From assembly GCA_002150815.3 (NCBI GenBank), contig NDFF03000033.1:620001-684000 (forward strand): 64,000 nt of DNA, given 5' to 3'. This document shows positions 14,374 through 25,100 of this stretch, in pieces; positions within the stretch are counted from its first letter, which is position 1; each line of letters opens with the position of its first letter. The notes under the pieces were generated by a model that saw only the letters and a list, made by a program, of their open reading frames with translations, was not told where the DNA came from and did no database searches. A program made the position numbers and the translations under genes. The DNA is from Grammothele lineata (lineage: Eukaryota > Basidiomycota > Agaricomycetes > Polyporales > Polyporaceae).

Positions 14374-14794
14374 GCACGGCTGCAGAAAAGGGGTGTGGTT
14401 GCTGCATGTGTAGTCTGTACGAATGTCAATCGTATTTCTGTGTGATGTGTATTTTTCGCGAACTACCAGCGGGCAGGAGCGGGTTTGAGGCTGTCTGAGG
14501 ATGATCTGAGGATGAGATCTGTGGCGGGACGACTTGGCGAGACGTCGGACTTGGACGGACCGAAGAAATCACGAGACGATCCGTGCCCGTCCGCGATCGT
14601 CCCCACGGGGCGCTGGCGGCCAAGATCCGGTGGCCGAGGCATGAGCGGCGCGGATGCTGGTTATAGCTCTCTCTTCCCCCGGCCGAAAACATAGCGATAC
14701 CCTTTTGACCGCGCTCTTGCCTACGCCAGCCTCGACTGCCTCCGCTGCGTTCTCGCCTCCTTGTCTGCTCCCACGTCCACACGTCATCCATTCA
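14374..14794. other. Intergenic region between GH53 and the AFG1-like gene
   Basis: Contains the GH53 3' region and the AFG1-like promoter. A direct repeat of TCTGAGGATGA occurs twice back to back near 14494-14515, close to the GH53 3' end. An in-frame ATG at 14654 could extend the next gene upstream. Nothing else stands out. Confidence 0.4.
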
Positions 14795-16772
14795 ATGCGC
14801 TCCTCGGGTGTAGGCCGCCATGCAGTAGCGTCCTTGCAACGCAGAGCGACCTCTAGGGCTCTCGCTCGTCGCTCTGCTCTTCCCACGAGGACACTAGCCA
14901 CCTCAGCAGTTCGCCGAAATGCGGGCCTTGAGATGGAGAAGGGAAAGGGAATAAATGAAGATGTAATTTTGGGTGCTGGGGCTAGACCGCCGCCGTCGTC
15001 AAGCCAAGGTGCGTAATTTAATACCTCGCTAAGGTCCAGTGCTCAGTCTCTACCGCTAGAGCCGGCCAAATCACCATTACAGCACTACTTCCGTCTTGTA
15101 GACACTGGCGCGTTACGGCCTGACGATCATCAAACACGTATAATCGAGAAGTTACAGAGGTTACACGATGATCTCGTACATTACACCCCGCCGACTATAT
15201 CCCACTCTTCATCCTCAACCTCCCTCGTGCGTCATGTCTTAACTCATCCCCTGTATCCACATATTCCAACAAATATATCCCTTAGTTTTCTCGGATCTTT
15301 GCACGTCAGGAGCCAGAACCGGAGCGTCCCCCAGAGAACGTGCCCAAGGGCCTTTATCTGTATGGCGATGTCGGGACAGGCAAGACGATGCTTATGGACT
15401 TGTTCTACAACACACTACCCCCACACATAAAGCGCAAGCGTCGCGTACACTTCCATGCGTTCATGATAGACGTGCACAAGCGCATCCACGCCATGAAGAT
15501 CAAGCTGGGACTGGATGGAGGAGACCCTATCCCGCCCGTCGCGCGCGATTTGGCCGAGGACGCTTACGTTCTCTGCTTTGACGAATTCCAGGTGCGGTGA
15601 GAGTGTCTACCCTTCGCCCTGTCTTTACACTGGCTGAGCGAGGCGCTTTGTGCAGGTTACGGATATTGCGGACGCTATGATCCTGCGCCAACTGTTCGAG
15701 AAGCTGCTCAACCACGGTGTTGTCTGTGTCATGACGTCTAAGTGAGCGGTGTCTCCACTATATCTCTACGTCTCTCACGTAGCCTCAGCCGTCACCCAGA
15801 CGAACTGTACAAGAACGGTATCCAGCGGTCAAGTTTCGTGCCCTGCATAGAGCTGATTAAGGAGTATTTCGAGGTCACTGACCTAGACTCGGGAACCGGT
15901 TCGTCTGTTGCATCACTGCCTGCATCTCTGGTGGCTAAAAGTCTGTAGACTACCGTCGGATACCACGCACACTATCTCACGTATACTACGACCCACTAAC
16001 ACCCGAGAACAAGGCCGAGATAGAGAAGATCTTCCGAGCCCTCACCTCCGACCGCACAGACCCCGCCATCCCGAACCGCAAGCTAACGACGTGGGGGCGA
16101 AAGATCGTAGTGCCCGAGAGCTCGAACAGCGTCGCAAAGTTTGGCTTCCTCGACCTGTGTGGCAAGCCCATGAGCGCAGCGGACTACATCGAGATCACGA
16201 AGAACTTTGGGACGATCTTCGTGACGGACGTGCCTAAGATGGGGTTGAGCCAGAAGGATATGGTAAGCAGCCGACCAACTGGTTCGCTGGGAGGATTTTG
16301 ACTGATCATTTCGTTATGTAGGCCCGAAGATTCATCACATTCGTCGATGGTGCGTCCCCCGCACCTCTCAGTGATGTTTTTGTACTGACCAGCCGCGGCT
16401 TCAGCTTGCTATGAGAGCAAGGTGGGACCTCTACGTGCGCGACCGCTCCTAAATGACTCACTGATATACCTCTTCCAGACGAAGCTATTCGTGTCCTCCG
16501 AAGTGCCCATATATAAGATCTTTGCCGACGACCCCAACGCGAAGAAGGGTGACATTTCGGACCACATGCGCAGCATCATGGACGATCTAGTAAGCGCCTT
16601 CACTATCCCACACGCCTCTGCTAACACGCCGGTCTAGGGTTTGTCGAGCGACTTCGTTGGCTCGAGCTCGATGTTTACGGGCGACGAGGAGCTGTTTGCC
16701 TTCGCACGGTGCTGCTCTCGTTTGGTCCAGATGGGTAGCAAGGAGTGGGCGGAGACTGCCGGTCAGCTCTAA
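14795..16772 (+). CDS. AFG1: AFG1/LACE1-like mitochondrial AAA ATPase
   Basis: AFG1 is a mitochondrial inner-membrane P-loop ATPase involved in turnover of respiratory-chain subunits. The N-terminus is rich in Arg, Ser and Ala without acids, as expected of a mitochondrial presequence. An exon reading [19 protein letters not shown] and [15 protein letters not shown] matches the conserved AFG1 N-domain. Walker A is in [19 protein letters not shown] and Walker B in [18 protein letters not shown]. The sensor region follows as [20 protein letters not shown]. Later blocks include [25 protein letters not shown], shortened here to its ends: DYRRIPR and NKAEI. The C-terminal part contains [26 protein letters not shown] and [17 protein letters not shown]. 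At least seven introns are needed. An in-frame ATG at 14654 is possible; 14795 is preferred because it starts the basic presequence. Confidence 0.88.
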
Positions 16773-17166
16773 CGCGATCGGCCGGCTAAGCGATTTATCG
16801 TAGATTGCTTGGATTACACGCAGTAGATTTAGTAGGTCGCTATTGACTGTGGCTCAGGCTCGGACTGGGTTTTCTTAGGGGCGTCAGACGTTTGCTTACC
16901 CGCTGAATGTCTTCTGTCTACTATCTAATAGTAATTTCACACGCGTGTACGGTGCTGCGATCCGCTGTCCATCGTCGTTAGCGGCGAACGTTATCTAGTC
17001 TGATTCTAGCCGCAAAGCGATGATGTCGAAGGATATGCAACTTGGAATTGAACTATCACGAACACTGCCTGGTGTATCCAGATAGACCACAGAAGCATTA
17101 AGTAGCTCTCCGTATAAGACCTGCGTCCTATACCCCCAAGCTAATGACCGGTTCAGCTTCAGGAAC
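16773..17166. other. Intergenic region between AFG1-like and nicotinamidase genes
   Basis: Contains the 3' region of the AFG1-like gene and the promoter of the nicotinamidase gene, both on the plus strand. No ORF, repeat or RNA gene is convincing here. Confidence 0.4.
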
Positions 17167-17948
17167 ATGCCCCTCATACCAACCCCTTTCCGTCCGGCCC
17201 TGATCATCGTCGACTTTCAGGAGGACTTCTGCCCTCCTGTACGTCCTCCTATGTCCCCATCCCGAAACGCTGAATCCCAACACAGGCACCATCGTCCCAG
17301 AACGGCTCCCTCGCCGTCCCCGACGGGCGCGCGATCCTGCCGACCGTCACGCGCCTCCTCGCGCTCCCCGGCTTCGCTCTCAAGCTCGCGACTCAAGACG
17401 ACCACCCCCCTTCTCACGTCTCCTTCGCGTCCAACCACCCCGGCGCGACCCCGTTCGCGTCCACCACGACGATCGCGAACCCCTTGAACCCCGCGGAGAC
17501 GTACGAGACGCAGCTGTGGCCGGACCACTGCGTGCAGGGCACCCCGGGGCACGCGCTCGTGCCCGAGCTGCTGGCGCTCGAGCGCGAGGGGAAGCTCGAC
17601 GGGGTGGTAATGAAGGGCGCGGACCCGCGCGTCGAGGCGTACTCGGCGTTTGGGCCGCCTCTGCGCGACCCGCCTCTGCGCGAGGCGGAGAGCGACTTGC
17701 GCGCGAGGCTGGAGGAAGGGGGGGTGACGGACGTGTTTGTGGTGGGTCTGGCGGGGGATTATTGTGTGTTGAGGACGGCGCTGGACGCGCAGAAGCTAGG
17801 GTGGAGGACGTTTGTGGTGCGTGAGGGGACGCGGTGTGTGGGTGGGGAAGAGGGGTGGGCGAAGACGGTGAAGGAGCTCGAGGAGGGCGGGGTGAAGGTT
17901 GTCAGTGAGGAGGGGGAGGAGGTTGGGTGGGTGAGGGCACTGGCTTGA
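17167..17948 (+). CDS. PNC1: Nicotinamidase (isochorismatase-like hydrolase, PNC1 type)
   Basis: The enzyme deamidates nicotinamide to nicotinate in the NAD salvage pathway, in cytosol or peroxisome. Two exons (17167-17238 and 17286-17948) give 244 residues, close to the fungal norm of about 215-240. The catalytic triad is visible: Asp in ALIIVDFQEDFCPP, Lys in VVMKGADPRVEAYSAF, and Cys in VVGLAGDYCVLRTALDA. Metal-binding residues are in LATQDDHPPSHVSFASNHPG, where the Asp and two His match PNC1. The conserved LWPDHCVQGTPGH follows. The C-terminal helix is Glu/Gly-rich and unremarkable. It stands on the same strand as the AFG1-like gene. No alternative start is needed, since the first ATG directly precedes the first strand. 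Confidence 0.93.
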
Positions 17949-18729
17949 CTGCGGTAAAGGCGACTGGGGTATAGGATCACATACAGGCTGACATGCATGC
18001 TCTTGTCTGCTCTGGGCGACTTGATCCAGCTTGATTATAGTAGTCGCTTTCTGGACTGTAACGCGATCAACGATGGTGAAAGAAGATATATTTCGACGAG
18101 GCGCAGGAGCATAGCATACACTGTACAAAAGTCGGCGAAGCACACGTAGATGATGGGGAAGTTACGGCGCGCAACACTGGATCTGTGAACTCTCACCACG
18201 ATATCCTTTTCGGTAGTTTGATAGCTTCTCTAGTTTGTGAGCAGGAAAACAAGGAATTCGACAGGGAGAAAACGCCTGACATGGCCATAGATATTGCTGA
18301 TTTGTCTAGATTGTTGCGGAACCGACCGCCCGGCGCATTTAAATGCGCTAGCGGGAGGTCGGTCTTCGGTCTTGATTCTGCTATCTTCTACGCCTCTTGA
18401 ATCTCCTCAACTGGCGATGTGAGGAGTGGCTCCCGCCAACTAGGGAGTCATTGGTCGGGTACTGTAGTCCACGACGCCATCCCTGCGGAAGAAGCAATGT
18501 CAAGAACAGTTTACACAAGATACACGAGGATACGTTACAACAGAAATGAGCAAGAAAGAGGGTGTGGGACGCACGCACAGGACCGAGTCTCTACGGTCCG
18601 GGCTGCACTAGCCCGTACAAGATCAAAACGTAGATGCCTCTCATAGGACTCCTTTTCTATCTCTCACCGACCTCCCTGACCCCCAGCTCAAACACACGTC
18701 GAGAACGACGACGAGCGAGCACTCGATAC
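17949..18729. other. Convergent intergenic region with a long palindrome
   Basis: The nicotinamidase gene (plus) and the TDA3-like oxidoreductase (minus) converge on this region. No gene is recognisable. The main feature is the 43-nt imperfect palindrome at 18321-18363, described separately. Confidence 0.45.
18321..18363. repeat. 43-nt imperfect palindrome
   Basis: A perfect 16-nt palindrome, GCGCATTTAAATGCGC (18333-18348), forms the centre. It is flanked by arms ACCGACCGCCCG (left) and CGGGAGGTCGGT (right) that pair with one mismatch after a 3-nt bulge (TAG) on the right. The pairing comprises 8 core base pairs plus 11 of 12 outer base pairs. It lies between two convergent genes, so a shared 3' processing or cruciform structure, or a remnant of a small inverted-repeat element, are all possible. 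Confidence 0.7.
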
Positions 18730-20410
18730 TCACCACCGCGAGAGCACCTCCACGTCCGCGCTCGTCTCCCGCCCGAGCACCATCTCCGCAAGCACCCGCC
18801 CGGTACCCAACCCCAGCGAAATCCCCCACGGCCCATGGCCAGTCGCGACGAACACCCCTCCCCCCGCGCCTCCCTTACCCTCTCCGCCCTTTTCGCCATC
18901 CCCGCCCTCTTCAGCAGCACCAGCAGGCACAACCCCGCGCGGCTTCGCCCCATCCCCCAAATCCGCCTCGTGCACCCTCGCAATAATCGGCCTCCCCGTC
19001 GCGCTCACCGGCCTAAAGCACAGCCCCTGCCCGCGCAGCTCGACGTCGTCCCCGCACAGCGCGCGCGCGACGCCCAGCAGGCGCGCGACCTCCCCCGGGT
19101 CCGGGGCGGCGTCGGTCGGGAGGGGGGGCAGGGGCGTGGAGGGCGGGTTCAGACCGCCGACCCAGACGTCGCCGGTGGCGCGCGAGAAGAGCTCGGGGGC
19201 GAAGCCGGCGGCGTCGGTGAAGATCGCGTGGCATTGTGCTGGGGCTGCCGCCGCCGCCGTTGCTGCTGCTGCTGCTGCCGGGGCTGAGAGGGGCTCCGTA
19301 GGTGTAGTCGTGGACGGCGTCGGGTGCTCGCTGCGAGGCGTGAGGTCCTCCGGCGGTTCCGGCGGGGACAGCGTCGAGCCCGATGACGGAGCCCACCGGT
19401 TAGACTTGAGGGTGAGCGAGTAGCCCGCGAGGTGCGTGACGCGGGGCATGCGGCTCGCGTTCGGGAAGAGCGTCGCGTACACCTGGGGCGTCCAGCAGCC
19501 CGCGGCGATGACGAGGCTGTCGCACGGCACGTCGACGACGCGCGCGGCGCGGCCCTGCGGGCTCTCCTCCGCCTGCGCGTCCGCGTACTCGACGCGCACA
19601 CGCGTCTGCGCGTCCGGGGCGCCGTCGTCGAGGAGGCGCGTCGCGCGCGCGGGGTGGTGCAGCGTGACCCCGGCGGCGAGGCACTGCTCGAGCAGGAACT
19701 CGCACAGCCGGCGCGGGTGCCTGTGGGAGGTTTATTCACGAGTAGGACGGCGGCGCACGGCGGACAGAGGGCGCGAGGGGGACTTACACCTGGGCGGTCG
19801 ACTGGGCGTCGGAGAGCGCCTCGAGCGCGGCGGGGTCCGCGCGCAGCCAGGCGGGCACGGCGTGCTCGCTCGCGATGGTAGCGCACGAGCTGCTGCTGCC
19901 GGAGGAGGTGGAGGTGGCGTCGAGGGACGAGCGGCGGCTGCCCCCTGCTAGGAGCCAGTCGTGCCCGCTCGGGAGTCCTGGGCCGCCGCTGGTGCCTCCA
20001 ACTGAGGTTTCTGCCCGGGGCTCAGGTTGTGTGGCGGGTGCGCTCGAGCTCGCGGCGGCGGTCACATCGTCGCTGCTTCTAGTAGCGTTGGGCGCGGTCG
20101 GTGCGTCGTCGGCGTTGTAGGAGTGGTCGAGGGAATAGGAGACGGAGCGGGAGTAGCCCCAGCGGGCCGCGCCATTGTGTGCGTCCGCGAGCTGCTTGTG
20201 AAGGTCGAAGGAGAGGACGCCGAGGGGTGCAGTGGCGGGCGCGAACCAGTCCTTTGCGAGGAAACCGGCAGCCTTGCCCGAGGCGGAGGCGAAGAGACGG
20301 GGTGCGGCCTCGACGAGGTGGATGCGGTGGTCTGGGGGCGCGAGGGCGGCGAGGGCGTGTGCGGCGGAGAGGCCGATGATGCCTGCGCCGAGGATGACAG
20401 TGGTGGGCAT
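18730..20410 (-). CDS. TDA3-like FAD-dependent oxidoreductase (DAO family)
   Basis: This is a D-amino-acid-oxidase-fold flavoprotein; yeast TDA3 is the best-known relative, and its substrate is unclear. The N-terminal Rossmann motif is TTVILGAGIIGLSAAHALA, followed by the FAD-ribose acid in HLVEAAPRLFASASGKAAG. One intron (about 19723-19787) joins STAQV to HPRRLCEFLLEQCLAAG. The middle region reads SLVIAAGCWTPQVYATLFP, then GLCFRPVSATGRPII. The C-terminal FAD-binding block is FVATGHGPWGISLGLGTGRV. Two low-complexity insertions interrupt the fold: a Ser/Ala-rich stretch around residues 95-190 and an Ala run (about 19250-19290, from GCN repeats). An open frame continues upstream to an ATG at 20686 through a Ser-Gln repeat; I prefer 20410 because the Rossmann strand starts there. 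Confidence 0.82.
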
Positions 20411-21011
20411 GTCGTGTATGGACCCGCTTTGCAGCCTCGGCGTCGGGCGCGCTCTGCTTGTGCCCTGGCTCGAGCTCGGGCTCTGGCTCTGGCTCTGGCT
20501 CTGGCTCTCGGAGTCGCAGTCGCAGTCGCGGGCTCTGCTCTCTAGCAGTCGGTCTCGGGTCTGGGCAGAGATCCCGCGAGAGGGCGTCCGCGATCGCTGC
20601 CCTCCCTCTGCCCAAATATCGCTGCCCATCGCCCGGATGACCTCACCGTCCTCCTCTCGGCTGCACGTTATCCCTCGCTGCGGCATCTCCTCGTCCGTTC
20701 ACCACGATCGCCGTCTCTCCATTGGCAGCCAGTGCCAGCCACCCGCGCCTGCGGTCTAGGCCCGCCCATCGCCCGTCGACGTCAGCGGAACTAGTCCGCC
20801 TCGGGCCTCCTCATCCGGCCAGATCGGTGCCTCGCCAGAAACCTTGTCCCACGCGCCCTCTCTCCGCCTCCTCCCGTGCGATCGCGATTCGCGAGCCGCG
20901 CAATAGCGTGCAATGTGCGATTCGAGTGTACAGACGGGCGTGTAAGTCTCAAGTCTCTTCTGCTACGCGTACACCACCAGGTCCATCTCTCCTCCCCGCG
21001 GCAGCGGCGGT
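20411..21011. other. Intergenic region upstream of the TDA3-like gene
   Basis: This separates two minus-strand genes and contains the promoter and leader of the TDA3-like gene. A minus-strand frame in phase with that gene is open from 20686. A hexanucleotide repeat lies at 20479-20508. No other gene is supported. Confidence 0.4.
20479..20508. repeat. (GGCTCT)5 hexanucleotide repeat
   Basis: Five exact tandem copies of GGCTCT lie 69 bases upstream of the TDA3-like start codon. On the minus strand they read as alternating Ser-Gln codons in frame with that gene, so they would encode an SQ repeat if translation started at 20686. Expandable microsatellite in a leader or in an N-terminal extension. 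Confidence 0.75.
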
Positions 21012-21692
21012 TCACATGCCCGAGAGCGACTTGCCCTTCGTGTCGACCGCGAACGACCCCTTGGTCAGGTTCGTATTCCCCGTGTGCGTCCGGATCGCCT
21101 TCCCCGTCTCCTCCTTGCCTCCCCGCAGGATCTGCTCCACCACCTCCACGTCCTTTGACGTCCCGAACACGTTCTCCAGCTGCTGTTTCGACGGCCGTCC
21201 CAACAGACCCTGCGCGCCCTGGTTCGACCAGAACACCTCAAACGCTGCGATGCCCCACACGCGATCGCGCCACATCCGGGTCAGCATACCATCCACGACG
21301 CACCAGACGAGTGAAACGCTGCTCACAGTCAACCACCTCGGCTAATGGGATCGTACTACGAATCAAAACGCAGAGCGCAGCCAGTCAGCACGCAGATCCC
21401 AAAGCTCCGAGCGAGCGTGAACATTTACGTGTCTGCGGGGCCGAACGCACTCGTTAGTGGCGCGCGTGGGCACAGCGACCGGGGGGCGGCTTACCTCCTT
21501 CTTTCCACCGCTTGAACTGTGGGCCCGCGTGCGGCGGGGATCCAGGCCGCGAGTGAGCGTGCGTTCCCGGCGCGAGCAGCTATGACGCGTGTATGGCGTA
21601 CGTACCTCCTCGGGGTTCACGATGACCATGTACGTGTCTTCCCCCGCCTCCGTCGACGGCTTGAAGACGATCTTGGTCAATTCGCGGCCCAT
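21012..21692 (-). CDS. RTC3: SBDS N-terminal-domain protein, RTC3 (HGH16) type
   Basis: Small stand-alone SBDS-N-domain proteins of fungi, such as yeast Rtc3, are linked to RNA metabolism. Five exons join exactly in frame to 124 residues: 21606-21692, 21495-21516 (22 nt), 21429-21432 (4 nt), 21327-21355 and 21012-21244. The protein begins MGRELTKIVFKP and continues YMVIVNPEEFKRWKEG. Next comes GDTTIPLAEVVDSFEVFWSN, then QGAQGLLGRPSKQQLENVFG, the family hallmark. It continues SKDVEVVEQILRGGK and ends SFAVDTKGKSLSGM. The 4-nt exon supplies ACAC between CCGCAG and GTAAAT; without it the frame breaks, while with it the family-typical GDT-x-IPL reading is restored. The gene is followed on the same strand by the TDA3-like gene. 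Confidence 0.85.
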
Positions 21693-22127
21693 AATTGGTA
21701 CAGTGCGCGTTTGTGTAGAACGAGAAAGGCGGGTCGAGGTCGTGTGCGACGGCGAGAGCGGTAGTGGCGAGCACAATGTAGGTTCAGCCTCCGTCGGGCG
21801 CAGGGAGCGTCGAGTATATGAAGGACCGCTGGGGATGACGTCATTTCCAGGTGGACACGGTCGCGTGACATCATCCAGGCCATCGATGTCCGCCCGCGCC
21901 CGGTCCTTGGCCGGTTCTATCACTCCAGATCGCTCTGGAGACGCTGTCCCGCCCAGGCTCCCCAAGGAGCTTTGAGTCACGTCGACTCCCATCGACAACG
22001 GGCCGCGTCGCGGCTGCACACGACGGCCCCGGTCGTGCTTTCTCTTTGACTCGCGATTCACCGTTCTTTGGCACGATGTTCTCGTCGGGACGATACCGTT
22101 TGTATGTACATTCTACGTACATCTCTA
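21693..22127. other. Intergenic region between MLH3 and the RTC3-like gene
   Basis: Both flanking genes are on the minus strand, so this holds the MLH3 3' region and the RTC3-like promoter. A small hairpin, CTCCAGA-TCGC-TCTGGAG, lies at 21923-21940. Overlapping ORFs on both strands show no family features. Confidence 0.4.
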
Positions 22128-25100
22128 TCACGAATCGGATCCTTGCGCGAAGCGGTTCCAATCAACGGTCGGTCGTCTGACAGGCGTGAAAGCATCCGTC
22201 GAAGTTCCTTCCGTGTGCACGAGCGCCGTGTGCACGAGCGGGACCAACGACGGCCTGGCAATAACACGAGTCATTAGATGTGCAAAGGAACAAACGCGGT
22301 CCCGTGGTGATATCATGCTCACTCACCTGCCGTGGGCACATTGGAAGGGAAGGGCCGCCTCCGAGAGCCGCAGCACCAACGCCTTGCATTGTTCCAGCGT
22401 GAGCGTGTCGTTGAACATGATCGCTCCTACGTATCGCGCGAAGGCGTCAGCATGTCGTGGTACAAAGCCGAGCATCGACAAACGTACCTCTGCACGCCTT
22501 CGAGTTGATCAACTCAACCAACTCCTGCGGGCACCAACGCAAGGCCTTTTGCCACAACGTTTCCTCGCCACCTACAATCTCGTGTCTCCCCGCGAGCAAG
22601 ACGCCCTCCACGCCATCCGCGTCCAACTTCGCGAGATATCCCTTCACGAGATCACGCAGCTCGTCCCCCACCAACAGCTACATGCGCCCGTGACCCAAGC
22701 GCCATTAGAGCGGGGCCCCTCCTTGATAATTGAATGCGACGGACCTTGTCTGCGACGACCTCGGGGACAGCTGACACCGCGACCTGGACGTACGCCGCGC
22801 CCTCTCCTTCTTCTCCTTCTCCTCCTCCCTCCCCCACCCCCGAGAGGGAGACGGGGCGCGTGCCAGGGCCGCAAGGGTCCACGAACGCCACGCCCCACCG
22901 CGCGAACGCTTCGCGCACGCCCGGGGACCCGCCTAGCCGCTCTCCCTCCGCGCGCGTGAGCAGCACGGGCACGGGCGGCTCGAGCGCTCGCACGCGCACG
23001 CCACCGTCTTCCCCCGCGGACGCGAGCGCGAGATCGGGGGCGGGAGCGCGCGCAACCGCGGAGATGAAGGCTGCGTCGGCGCGGTGCGCGAGGAAGCCCT
23101 CGCAGAGCCCTCTGAGGAACCGCTCGACGCGCACCCGCTCGTCCGCGGCGTGCTGGTCGACGAGGACGAGGGTCCCTCCTCCCCCACCTCCGCCCCCACC
23201 TCCGCCTCCGCCGGTGTATCCGTCGGAGCCGCCGACGACACACGCGACGAACTTCCTGTCCACCTGCCCGAGCACGCGCGCCCTCCTCAGGTCCTCGGCC
23301 CCGAACTCGCCCGCGCGTGACGCGTCCCAGGGGACGCGGGGCGCGACGCTCGGCCCCGCCGCCCCCACTGCCGCCGTGGTGGGGGTGCTCGCGTTCGCGT
23401 TCGCGTGCCTCGCGCGGAAGCGGCGCGGGGCGTCCGTGCGCGCGACGTCCCCCGCTAGAAGCGCGAGCGCGGGGATCCGGGGCTCCGCGAGCCGATAGAC
23501 GTCGTTGGCGTGCAGCGCCTCCGCGATCCACGCTGGCGGTGCGTCCTGCCCTGGGTTCTGGCTCTGATTCTGATTCTGGTTCGGAGCTCGATCGCGGATC
23601 GCCAGGGACCGCCGGCGGGCGGGAGCGGGAGCGGCGGCATGCCCGTATGCGGCGTGTTCAGCGGTCCGCGCATGCTGCGGGTACGAGTTGCCCGTGCGGG
23701 AGTCGACGAGGAAGACTTCGCCCGTTGTGGGGTCCTTCCAGACGATGTCGTGCCCGTCACGGTCTTGTGAGGCGTCGACGACAAGATCGTGGTCAGGGAC
23801 CGCTGGCAATTGTTCGGGTATGGAGGGCATTCTAGGCTGGGGAATGTCCCCTTCCCCGGTGGGAGCACGCGTAGGTGGAGTGCGGGGTAGGTTGCGAAGA
23901 CGAGTGGGCGTGCCTGGTGAGGTCAGTTTACGTCTCTTCCGGGAGGTTGGCGTTCCAGCCTCGGGCGAGCGAGACCGTAACGTTAAGAATCCATGTTGGA
24001 CGAGGAAATTCTCCACGACGGAGGATAAGAAGGTCGTGACACTCGAGGCATTCTGTCACCTGGAATTAGATATATTGATATTGTGGGACTCACTGACATA
24101 CCTGGAGATGGACCGCGGTCTTCGACGGCTCCAAACAGTTGTCCACTAATCGGGGAGGTATGGTCAGATTCAAAACGAAGATCGGTTTCTTGTCCACTTT
24201 GCGAGGCGAACGACGAGATTCTACAGGTCACGACGGATCAACACCCGTACGAATGGCTGTGTTTGGACGACTACGCGAGATAGACATACTGGAACGTGGT
24301 GTGCTGGTTACGCCCCTTTCGTCGTACGCCTGGCCTCCCGATTAGCGAGAGCATGAACCCCGACACCTGAACGTACATGTTGACTGAATGAGCTGCGGTT
24401 GAAGAGTGCATCAACGCAACGATGCAGCTCCCCGGATTCAACGGCGTGCTTGTTGATATCTGCTCGTGGACATGAGCGGCCTCCAGCAACCTGGATGAAG
24501 ATGAGCATGCATACATATGAACTGGTAGGCCTAGATGACAGCAATGTAAGTATCGACGAAGTGACAACCACAATTCTTTCTACCTTTGAGTATGCACCTT
24601 CGAGAGAAATGAAGCCTTCTATACGCATCTCGCCGCTGGTGTCGTTTATTTCCTCGACATGCTTAAAGGAACGGCAAATGAGTTGTTTGGCGAGGGAGTG
24701 CGTGATGTCATACCTCTGCCAAGGCCCTGCCATATAGATGACGAAATGCGGACAAAATTGAACGGGTCTGTAATGAAGTGATTAGCAAACTCGAATCGTC
24801 GAATGCCTCATGCCCATCACTGACTTTAGGGAGGGTAAGGATCCGGACTTTGTTCTTCAGTCGTTCGCCGTCCCTTGGCTTTTTACAATGCTCCAGTGAG
24901 AATGATACGCAAGGAAACACGAGGGCGAAGAGCTCTATTTCTTTCTTGATTAGTTCAATCGTCCTGTTAGGCGACGGATGCGACAGCCTTCGAATAGGCA
25001 ACTATAAAGAAGCCGTGAGACAGGTTAGGCGTGTCCTTTTACGTATAGACTGGTTGGCACAGTTAACCACGAACGTTGTAAAAGGCGTCTCTAACCAAGA

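Noticed and set aside
19149..19886. 245-codon Arg/Ala-rich minus-strand ORF and similar frames on both strands
   Set aside because: These are out-of-frame shadows of the GC-rich TDA3-like gene; composition is dominated by Arg, Pro and Ala.
22644..23531. 295-codon minus-strand and 254-codon plus-strand ORFs
   Set aside because: Both overlap the long MLH3 exon in other frames and are highly Arg-, Pro- or Ser-rich.
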